A stretch of DNA of 64,000 nucleotides. It comes from Planctomycetota bacterium (lineage in GTDB: Bacteria; Planctomycetota; Phycisphaerae; Phycisphaerales; UBA1924). Made by a program: the position numbers and the translations under genes. Positions 25,287-32,794 of the stretch are shown here, one piece after another (the first letter of the stretch is position 1; each line of letters opens with the position of its first letter). The notes beneath the pieces are model-generated. The model ran no database searches, was not told where the DNA came from, and worked only from the letters and a program-made list of their open reading frames with translations. The stretch is taken from positions 82,581 to 146,580 of the forward strand of contig JAFIFX010000006.1 of NCBI GenBank assembly GCA_020831805.1. Reading direction: 5' to 3'.

Positions 25287-26357
25287 TTACTTCATCTCCC
25301 CCATCGCCGCCGCCAGCACATCGCACGCCGCCTGCAGGTCCTTCTTATCGACCATCTCCGTCACCGTGTGGATGTACCGCGTCCCGACGGTGATGCCCAC
25401 CGCCTTCGCCCCCGCCGCGGCCTGCTGCGCCGCCGCGCCGTCCTGCCCGCCCGCGGCCAGGATCGTCCGCTGGTACGGGATCCGCTTCTTCTTCGCCACC
25501 GCCTCGACCGCGTCGGTCAGCTCATGATCCGAGATGAAGCTCCCGTCCTTGATGTGCAGCCCGAAACCCTTGCCCTGCGTGGTCACCGACTCGGCCGCGG
25601 GCACGCCCGGCGTGTCGCACGCCAGCGTGACATCGATCCCGAACCCGATGTCCGGCCGCACCGCGTACGACGCCGTCTTCGCGCCCCGCAGCCCGACCTC
25701 CTCCTGCACGGTGAAGGCCACCACGATGTCGCACGCGTGCGCCGACCCCGCCTTGTCCAGGGCCCGCACCGACTCGATCCCCAGCCAGCACGCCACCCGG
25801 TTGTCCAGCGCCTTCGAAACCACCTTGGTCCCGATCTCGATCAGCGGCTCGTCCATCACCACATAATCGCCGATCCGGAACTTCTTGTTCACCTGCTGGA
25901 TGGTCATCCCGGTGTCGACGAAGAACTCCTTGACCTCGGGCACTTTCTTGCGGTCCTCCGCGCTGGAGATGTGGACCGGCCGACCACCGGGGTTCATCAC
26001 CGCCTTGTGGTCCCCGTCCTGGGCGCACACCAGCACCCGGCGTGAGAACAGGTTCCGCGTATCGAACCCACCCGCGGGGTTCACCCACAGGAAACCCTTC
26101 TCGTCGATGCTCGACACATAGAACCCGATCTCGTCCATGTGGCACAGCAGCATGACCGTCCGCGCCTTGGACTTGCTCGTCGTCTTCTTGCCCTTGGCCC
26201 CCCGCGCCGACCGACGGCAGATCAGGTTGCCCATCGCGTCGGTCTCGACCGAGTCGAACAGCCCCTTGACTTCCTTCTCGATCAACACGCGGACGCGCTC
26301 CTCACGCCCGGGCACCCCGGGCGTCTCGCACAGACGCTTGAGCAGGTCGATATTCAC
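25287..26357 (-). CDS. M42-family aminopeptidase
   Basis: M42 enzymes are tetrahedral, metal-dependent cytosolic aminopeptidases. The 356-residue protein has MLLCHMDEIGFYV (His73 ligand), the PDIGFGIDVTLACDTPG strand with Asp ligand, VAFTVQEEVGLRGAKTA (catalytic Glu pair), and IPYQRTILAAGGQDGAAAQ towards the end; all ligand-bearing motifs are present. A short Lys/Ser/Gly insertion (ARGAKGKKTTSKSK, before the first ligand strand) is unusual. GTG 26357 has GGGAG six bases upstream. It stands alone between convergent and divergent genes. Confidence 0.92.
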   Translation of the reverse strand: MNIDLLKRLCETPGVPGREERVRVLIEKEVKGLFDSVETDAMGNLICRRSARGAKGKKTTSKSKARTVMLLCHMDEIGFYVSSIDEKGFLWVNPAGGFDTRNLFSRRVLVCAQDGDHKAVMNPGGRPVHISSAEDRKKVPEVKEFFVDTGMTIQQVNKKFRIGDYVVMDEPLIEIGTKVVSKALDNRVACWLGIESVRALDKAGSAHACDIVVAFTVQEEVGLRGAKTASYAVRPDIGFGIDVTLACDTPGVPAAESVTTQGKGFGLHIKDGSFISDHELTDAVEAVAKKKRIPYQRTILAAGGQDGAAAQQAAAGAKAVGITVGTRYIHTVTEMVDKKDLQAACDVLAAAMGEMK

Positions 26358-26465
26358 GAAAGACTCCCTCGTTGCTGGATAAAAGACCCGCGGCAGGCCC
26401 GCGGGCAGGCCCAAACAGTAGCCGCCCCCACCATCCCCCGACCATCACCCCCTCTATCCTCCGTC

Positions 26466-27638
26466 ATGGCCGCCACGACCCATCAGAGCCCCCTCCACCA
26501 CCGCTTCGCCGACTCCGACGCCCTCCTCCTCCCATACGGCCCGCCCGAATCGCCCGTCGATGTCGTCGGCGCCTTCGAGGAGGTCGGGCTCGAGTACGCC
26601 GCCGTCCGCAAGGCCGCCGTCCTCTTCGACGAGCCCCACACCGCCGCCCTCACCGTCCGCGGCGGCGACCGCCTCGGCTTCCTCAACAGCATGGTCACCC
26701 AGAAGGTCATCGACCTCGCCCCCGGCCGTTCGTGCCCGTCCTTCTGGCTCAACCGCAAGGGCCGCATCGACGCCGATCTCCGCATCATCGCACGCGAGGA
26801 CCACCTGGTCATCCTCCTCGACCGCCATCTCGCCGCCCCCACCGCCGAGGCGCTCAACAACTACATCTTCTCCGAAGACTGCACCATCGAGCCCGCCGCC
26901 GACACCCACCACACTCTTTCCCTCCACGGCGTCGCTGCACCCGCCCTCCTCGCCGCCAAGGCCGGCAATCCTGCGCTGGCCGACATGCAGCCCGGGGAGA
27001 ACGCCGTCTGCACCATCGACGGCGTGCACGCCCTCGTCGACCGTGACGACCTCACCGGCGACCCGGGACTGCGCCTCCTCGTCGCCCGTGAGCACGCCGA
27101 ACGCCTCTACGACGCGCTGCTCACGCCGACCGAAGGCGTCCCGGCCGCCAAGCCCACCGGCTGGTACGCCCTGAACACCGCCCGCATCGAGGCCGGCCGC
27201 CCGCTGTTCAACATTGACTTCGGCCCCGACACCCTCCCCGCCGAGACCAGCCTGCTCGATTCACGCATCGACTTCCGCAAGGGCTGCTACCTCGGCCAGG
27301 AGGTCGTCGCCCGCATGGACGCCCGCAAGGCCCGCAAACAGGGCCTCGCCGCCCTGCGCATCATCCATGACGATCCCAACACCGACGCCCCCCTGCCCGC
27401 CATGGGTGACCGCGTCTTCTCACTTGCCGATCCCGAGGGCAACCCCGTCGGCGTCGTCACCAGCTCCACCATCGCCCCCATGCTCGGCGCCGCGGCGGTC
27501 TGCTTCGCCATGCTCCGCGACGCCGAGACTGCCCCGGGCACCGACTTGCTCGTCCAGGCCGAAGGCGTGAAAGCCCCCGCCACCGTCCAGCCCACCCTGC
27601 GATTCTGGTCGAGGTCGCAGAGTTCCTCGTCTCGCTAA
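26466..27638 (+). CDS. ygfZ: Folate-binding protein YgfZ/GcvT family
   Basis: YgfZ-type proteins bind tetrahydrofolate and aid iron-sulfur cluster protein maturation. The 390-residue protein shows the diagnostic motif KGCYLGQEVVARM (about 280-292), the GcvT-like N-terminal domain with LNSMVTQKV.DL and DLRIIAREDHLVILLD, and a C-terminal beta-barrel (GVVTSSTIAPMLG). A Ser-rich tail (RSQSSSSR) ends it. ATG 26466 is used; the frame upstream is untranslated. Standing alone; no Fe-S assembly gene is adjacent. Confidence 0.9.
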   Translation: MAATTHQSPLHHRFADSDALLLPYGPPESPVDVVGAFEEVGLEYAAVRKAAVLFDEPHTAALTVRGGDRLGFLNSMVTQKVIDLAPGRSCPSFWLNRKGRIDADLRIIAREDHLVILLDRHLAAPTAEALNNYIFSEDCTIEPAADTHHTLSLHGVAAPALLAAKAGNPALADMQPGENAVCTIDGVHALVDRDDLTGDPGLRLLVAREHAERLYDALLTPTEGVPAAKPTGWYALNTARIEAGRPLFNIDFGPDTLPAETSLLDSRIDFRKGCYLGQEVVARMDARKARKQGLAALRIIHDDPNTDAPLPAMGDRVFSLADPEGNPVGVVTSSTIAPMLGAAAVCFAMLRDAETAPGTDLLVQAEGVKAPATVQPTLRFWSRSQSSSSR

Positions 27639-27789
27639 CTGCCACAGATATCCACGATTGTGCGCCGTTTTCGTGTCATCCGCGCGACGCGCCTCGCACA
27701 CGCCGGGGGATTCTGACCAGTTCGCCGGAACCATCCAGGCTTTGACCCAACCTTCATCCGCATCGGCCCCGTTCGCGTTAAACTCCGTC

Positions 27790-29184
27790 ATGCCGTCAAA
27801 GACACCCGCCGTTTCCCGCCGTTCGTTCCTCGCCGCCGGCGCCGCCTCCGCCGCCGCGATCTCCGTGCCGGCCTCCGCGGGGTCGAAGCGGCCCGAGATC
27901 CGCCGCGACCGCAAGCCGCTCAACCTCATCTTCCTCGTCTCCGACGGCATGAGCACCGGCACCCTGACCATCGCCGACCTGATGATCCAGGAACTCCACG
28001 GACGACGCTCCCACTGGTGGAACCTGTTCTCCAAGGAAGGCGTCCGCCGCTCCATGGTTGAGACGGCCTCGGCCAACTCCATGGTCACCGACTCCGCCGC
28101 CGCCTCCACCGCCTGGGGCGTCGGCGAACGCGTCTTCAGCGGCGCCATCGGTTACACCCCCGACCAGCGCATGCCCGAGCCCATCCTCCACCAGGCCAAA
28201 CGCGCCGGGAAGGCCACCGGACTCGTCACCACCACCACCCTCTCCCACGCCACCCCCGCCGGCTGGGCCTGCAATGTCTCCACCGGCCGCGGCGATGAGT
28301 CCGGTATTGCCCGCAACATGATGGCCCGCAACTACGATGTCCTCCTCGGCGGCGGCCGACGCTTCTACACCGACGAGGTCCTCGCCCTCGGCACAGACTA
28401 CACCAAGGTTTTCACCCGCGAATCGCTCCTCACCCTGGGCAACAGCCGCAACGACCGCCTCGTGGGCGTCTTCAACCACGGCCACCTCAGCTACACGCTC
28501 GACCGCACGCCCGAGGAGCCCACCCTTGCCGAGATGACCCGCGTGGCCATCGAACGCCTCAGCCGAAACCCCGACGGCTTCGTCATGCAGGTCGAGGGCG
28601 GCCGCGTCGACCACGCCGCCCACGCCAACGACGCCGGCGGGCTCATCCACGACCAGATGGCTTTTGACGATGCGCTCGGCGTGGCGCTCGAGTTCGCCGA
28701 GAACCGCGACGACACCCTCGTCATCGCCACCACCGACCACGGCAACGCCAACCCGGGCCTGACCCAGTACCTCCGCAACGGACGCCGCAACTTCCTCCGA
28801 CTCGCGGAGTGGAAGCACTCCTTCGAGTGGATGAACCGCCAACTCGCCGACACCGAGCGCACCCCCGAGGACCACCGCCGCGTCATCGCCGAGGCCACGA
28901 CCGTCGAACTGACCGACGACGAACTCGCCACGGTCATGCGCTGGCGCTCCGGCGAGCGGGTCATCCCCTTCACCGAACTCAACAAGGACCACGGCCCCCT
29001 CGGCTCCGTCCTTGCCAACCACAACGGCGTCTCGTTCATCAGCGGCAACCACACCGCCGACCACATCGAGCAGACCGCCATCGGCCCGGGCGCCGGCACC
29101 ATCCCCCCCATCCTCCACCTCGCCGACATGTACCCCGTCATGGTCAGTCTGCTCGATCTGCCCCCCGCACTGCCCAGCGTCTGA
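27790..29184 (+). CDS. Tat-exported alkaline phosphatase (PhoA family)
   Basis: It hydrolyses phosphomonoesters outside the cytoplasm. The 464-residue protein opens with a twin-arginine signal (SRRSFLAAGAASAAAISVPASA). Catalytic and metal residues are recognisable: FLVSDGMSTG (Asp ligand), the nucleophile segment VTDSAAASTAWGVG, QVEGGRVDHAAHANDAGG (Asp/His ligands), IATTDHGN (Asp-His) and the late His in NHTADHIEQTA. Length is close to the PhoA norm. The ATG has no clear Shine-Dalgarno; no PHO box was recognised. It precedes the cardiolipin synthase gene by 45 bases. Confidence 0.92.
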   Translation: MPSKTPAVSRRSFLAAGAASAAAISVPASAGSKRPEIRRDRKPLNLIFLVSDGMSTGTLTIADLMIQELHGRRSHWWNLFSKEGVRRSMVETASANSMVTDSAAASTAWGVGERVFSGAIGYTPDQRMPEPILHQAKRAGKATGLVTTTTLSHATPAGWACNVSTGRGDESGIARNMMARNYDVLLGGGRRFYTDEVLALGTDYTKVFTRESLLTLGNSRNDRLVGVFNHGHLSYTLDRTPEEPTLAEMTRVAIERLSRNPDGFVMQVEGGRVDHAAHANDAGGLIHDQMAFDDALGVALEFAENRDDTLVIATTDHGNANPGLTQYLRNGRRNFLRLAEWKHSFEWMNRQLADTERTPEDHRRVIAEATTVELTDDELATVMRWRSGERVIPFTELNKDHGPLGSVLANHNGVSFISGNHTADHIEQTAIGPGAGTIPPILHLADMYPVMVSLLDLPPALPSV

Positions 29185-29229
29185 CGTTTCCGTTCCGCCA
29201 CGGCCGAAGCAGCGACCCTATCCTCGATC

Positions 29230-30501
29230 ATGCCAACCTGGCTCGTGATCATCATCACCGCGACGGCAACCCTCACAATCACCGCCATCACACGCCTGAT
29301 CACGGCGCATGAAAAGAAACTTAACCACCGTATCGAAACGCTCTACAACGTGCACCAGGAGCAGTTCCTCCGTTCCATGGGTTCCCTGCTCCAACCCAGC
29401 CTCATACCCGACAACCGCATCGACATCTACAACAACGGCCACGAGATCTTCCCCCCCATGATCGAGGCCATCGCTTCCGCCCAGCGCACCATCACATTCG
29501 AAACCTTCATCTACTGGTCCGGCGACATCGGCCGCCGCTTCGCAGACGCCCTCTGCGAACGCGCCAGATCCGGCGTCCGAGTTCATGTCATACTCGACTC
29601 GTACGGCGCCGCCAAGATGGATCAGCAGCTTCTTGAGGACCTCGGGGCCGCCGGCGCCGAGGTCGAACGCTACCACCCAGTCCGCTGGTACACCCTCCGC
29701 AAGCTCAACAACCGAACCCACCGCAAGATCCTCGTCATCGACGGGCACACAGGTTTCACCGGCGGCGTCGGCATCGCCGACGAGTGGCTCGGAAACGCCC
29801 GCAACACCAACGAGTGGCGAGACTGCCACTTCCGCATCCGCGGCCCCGCGGTCGCCCAACTCCAACGCGCGTTCATGGACAACTGGCTCAAGACCCACGC
29901 CGATGTCCTCCACGGCGAGGACTACTTCCCCAGCCTCGAGCCCGCCGGAGATACGCCCGCCCAGGTCTTCATGAGTTCCGCCGCGGAGGGCAGCGAGTCG
30001 GCCCGGCTCATGTTCCTGCTCTCCATCGCATCCGCCGCCCAGTCCATTCGCATCGGCACCGCCTACTTCGTCCCCGACACGCTCACCATCCAAACTCTCA
30101 TCGAAGCCCGACGCCGAGGCGCCTCCGTCCGGATCATCACTCCCGGAAAACTGATCGACAAGCAAATCGTTCGTCATGCTTCCAGATCACGCTGGGGTGA
30201 CCTGCTCGACGCCGGTGTCGAAATCCATGAATACCAACCCACGATGTATCACTGCAAACTCATGATCATCGACGATGTCTGGATCTCCGTCGGCTCCGCC
30301 AACTTCGACAACCGCTCGTTCCGGCTCAACGACGAGGCCAACCTCAACGCCCACGACCCCGAACTCGCCCGCCGCCTCGCCGCCGACTTCGACGCCGACC
30401 TCAGCCGCTCCAAAAGCTTCACCCCCGAAGCCTGGCGCAAACGCCCCCTCACCCAGCGCATCCGCGAGCACGCCGCCGGCCTGCTCCGCGCTCAGCTCTG
30501 A
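29230..30501 (+). CDS. Phospholipase D-type cardiolipin synthase
   Basis: The protein (423 residues) carries an N-terminal membrane anchor (WLVIIITATATLTITAIT, residues 4-21) and two HKD motifs: HRKILVIDGHTGFTGG near residue 164 and HCKLMIIDDVWISVGSANFD near residue 340, which form the PLD active site. Such enzymes join phosphatidylglycerol or other lipids to make cardiolipin. Its tail overlaps the convergent ribD gene by ten bases (30492-30501). Classification as ClsA- or ClsB/C-type cannot be settled; the single anchor resembles the shorter types. Confidence 0.88.
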   Translation: MPTWLVIIITATATLTITAITRLITAHEKKLNHRIETLYNVHQEQFLRSMGSLLQPSLIPDNRIDIYNNGHEIFPPMIEAIASAQRTITFETFIYWSGDIGRRFADALCERARSGVRVHVILDSYGAAKMDQQLLEDLGAAGAEVERYHPVRWYTLRKLNNRTHRKILVIDGHTGFTGGVGIADEWLGNARNTNEWRDCHFRIRGPAVAQLQRAFMDNWLKTHADVLHGEDYFPSLEPAGDTPAQVFMSSAAEGSESARLMFLLSIASAAQSIRIGTAYFVPDTLTIQTLIEARRRGASVRIITPGKLIDKQIVRHASRSRWGDLLDAGVEIHEYQPTMYHCKLMIIDDVWISVGSANFDNRSFRLNDEANLNAHDPELARRLAADFDADLSRSKSFTPEAWRKRPLTQRIREHAAGLLRAQL

Positions 30502-31616
30502 CCCGTCCCGCGCCGTCGGCACCACAACTCCACATCCTCCCCCAGTGCCCTGGCCCGAACCACCGACAACCGCCGACCATCCGTCAGCCGCGGAGCCGTC
30601 CTCCCAACCGCCACGCTCATCGCCTCCGCATCGCCCAGCACCATCGGCGCGATGTGCACGAACGCCTCGTCGATCAGGCCGGCCTGCAGCAGCGACCCCA
30701 GCACCCGCGGCCCCGCCTCCACCAGCACGCTCGCCACGCCCAACTCCGTCCACAGCCGCCCCAACGCTTCCGTGACATCCACAACACCATCGCCCCCCCG
30801 CCCGACCCGGAGCACCCGAACCGACGCGGGGAAGGTCGCCTCCGAGGCCGTCACCACCACCGTCGGTGTCTGGCCCGCCGTCCGCACCAGCGCGGAATCG
30901 TGGGAGAGCCGCCCCCCGGTGTCCAGCACCACCCGTGTCGCCACCCGACGCACCCGTCGCACATCCCGGGCTGTCAGCATCGGATCATCGGCCGCCGCCG
31001 TGCCGGACCCGACCAAGACCGCGTCCACCCGCGACCGCAGCCGGTGCACCCGCCGGCGCATCAGCGGCCCGGTGATCCACTGGCTCTCCCCCGTCCGGGT
31101 CGCGATCTTGCCGTCCAGCGTCTGCGCCCACTTGGCGATCACCCAGGGGCGGTTTTCCCGCACGCGGCAAATGAACGGGTCTGACAGCCTCGTGGCGAGC
31201 ATGCTGGCGTCGCTGCACACCGACTCGACCCCGGCCGTCTCGAGCACCGCGCACCCGCCGCCGGACTCGTGCCCCGGGTCCCGCCGGGCGTACACCACCC
31301 GCGCGATCCCGGCCTCGATCACCGCCTCGGTGCACGGCGGCTGCTTGCCCACATGCCGGCACGGCTCCAGCGTGCAGTACAGCGTGGCTCCCTTTGGATC
31401 ATGCCCCCGGCGTCGGCAGTCCGCCAACGCTTCGCGTTCCGCGTGCAGCCCGCCGAACCGGCGGTGATGCCCGATCCCGATGATCTCATCCCCCCGCCCC
31501 CCCTCCCTGGCGATCACGCAGCCCACCAGCGGGTTCGGGTCCGTGTCGCCCCACGCCCGCCACGCCACGCGGGCGGCCAGGTCCAGCATCCGCTTTGTCC
31601 GCCGCTCGTCGGTCAT
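30492..31616 (-). CDS. ribD: Bifunctional riboflavin deaminase/reductase RibD
   Basis: RibD carries out the second and third steps of riboflavin synthesis. The 374-residue protein has an N-terminal deaminase with HAERE (His58, Glu60) and the zinc motif CTLEPCRHVGKQPPC (Cys86, Cys95), and a C-terminal NADPH reductase (about 150-365) beginning PWVIAKWAQTLDGKIATRTG with VLVEAGPRVLGSLLQ. Its ATG overlaps the stop of the RNase HII-like gene (ATGA, 31613-31616): ribD is first. Its stop overlaps the convergent cardiolipin synthase gene. No other rib genes or FMN riboswitch were seen. Confidence 0.95.
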   Translation of the reverse strand: MTDERRTKRMLDLAARVAWRAWGDTDPNPLVGCVIAREGGRGDEIIGIGHHRRFGGLHAEREALADCRRRGHDPKGATLYCTLEPCRHVGKQPPCTEAVIEAGIARVVYARRDPGHESGGGCAVLETAGVESVCSDASMLATRLSDPFICRVRENRPWVIAKWAQTLDGKIATRTGESQWITGPLMRRRVHRLRSRVDAVLVGSGTAAADDPMLTARDVRRVRRVATRVVLDTGGRLSHDSALVRTAGQTPTVVVTASEATFPASVRVLRVGRGGDGVVDVTEALGRLWTELGVASVLVEAGPRVLGSLLQAGLIDEAFVHIAPMVLGDAEAMSVAVGRTAPRLTDGRRLSVVRARALGEDVELWCRRRGTGQS

Positions 31617-32578
31617 GCCTTGCGCACCAGCCGTTCCCGCTCCGGAGCCGTGATGACGCCCTGCACATCGCCGAGCCACCGACGCGCGTCCTGGACATAC
31701 CCCGCCGTGGGCTTCAGCTCCGGCACCCGCGCCGACCAGTACCGGTTGAACCGGGCCATCGCCAGCTCCCGCACCAGCTTGGCGGCCATCGACGCCAGCG
31801 CGACAGGCAGGTGCGCGTCCTCGGCCTCTGAATGGAGGATCACCCCGTGCCGCCCGTCGACCTTGTACCGGCTGGCCCGCGCCGACTCCTCCTCCGCCTC
31901 GACCGATCCGAACACCCGCCCGAGCACATGGCCGTACCGGGTCCGCCCGCTCTGCCGGTCCGCCACGACGCGCAGGCACCCGCCATCGCCCGCCGCACCA
32001 AGCGCGCCGCGCAGGTGGTGCTCCAGCCCGGCCTCGACCACCGCCGCCTTGGACCGCCGCTCGGACAGCATCCGGTTGAACCCAGGCTCATCGAACACCA
32101 TCACGCGCAGGTCCACCAGCTCGACGCCCGCCTTGTGCATCGCGGCCCGCACGCCCGCGGCGTCGATCCGGAGCAGGTCGGCGGGCGAGCCGCAGGGAAG
32201 GCCGCGGGCATCTCCGGCGTACCACGGCCCGTCACCCAGTGCCGCGCCGAGCGAATGGAACAGGTCGGCATCCGTCGCCGGGATGCCGCCGTCGCGAGCG
32301 CCGAGCAGTGCGAGCACGCCGCGTTCGAGGTGGGTCAGCGGGTGCCGGGTGACCGAGGAGTTGGCGAGCTTGAGTCGTTTGGAATCGCCGACCGGGACAC
32401 CGCCCCTGGCGGCTTCCCTGGGCGTTCGGACGAGCGACGGGGCGAGGCGTTCCCACAGGTCCGGGGCGGGGTCGCCCGGGGACCAGCCCCGGACCCGGAA
32501 CACGGACAGCCCGACGCACAGCGGGCCGAGCATGGGTCCGTATCCGGCTTCGTCGATCCCGGCGTAGAGAAGGTCCAC
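31613..32578 (-). CDS. Divergent ribonuclease HII-like protein
   Basis: The 321-residue protein opens with AGIDEAGYGPMLGPLCVG, matching the RNase HII/HIII catalytic signature (G-D-E-A-G), followed by a GDSKRLKL segment comparable to the family's DSKKL, and ends with EDAHLPVALASMAAKLVREL like the family's late Asp/IAAASILAKVTRD. The expected carboxylates are thus present. Between them lies about 150 residues of unfamiliar sequence, so it is longer than the usual 200-220 residues. It might cut RNA-DNA hybrids or have another role. GTG 32578 has AAAGGA four bases upstream. Coupled to ribD by ATGA overlap. Confidence 0.75.
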   Translation of the reverse strand: MDLLYAGIDEAGYGPMLGPLCVGLSVFRVRGWSPGDPAPDLWERLAPSLVRTPREAARGGVPVGDSKRLKLANSSVTRHPLTHLERGVLALLGARDGGIPATDADLFHSLGAALGDGPWYAGDARGLPCGSPADLLRIDAAGVRAAMHKAGVELVDLRVMVFDEPGFNRMLSERRSKAAVVEAGLEHHLRGALGAAGDGGCLRVVADRQSGRTRYGHVLGRVFGSVEAEEESARASRYKVDGRHGVILHSEAEDAHLPVALASMAAKLVRELAMARFNRYWSARVPELKPTAGYVQDARRWLGDVQGVITAPERERLVRKA

Positions 32579-32794
32579 GGGGTCCTTTCGGGCTGGCGGG
32601 GTCCCTCCCGGTACAGGGGGCGGGACGGGGCCGAGAACATTAGCGGACGGGTCGCAGACGCGACGGGCCGCATAGACGGACGGGCGGGGGATCCGCCCAA
32701 AGTAAGTCCCTGTATCCCGGGCCCGCGGGCGTCGATGCACGGTCTGAGGCCCGACTGCGGGCCGGTGTACCGATCAACACACGAGGAACACACC

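Noticed and set aside
31832..32794. Upstream extension of the coiled-coil lipoprotein frame
   Set aside because: This part is antisense to the RNase HII-like gene. A GTG at 32795 with ribosome site and lipoprotein signal is a better start.
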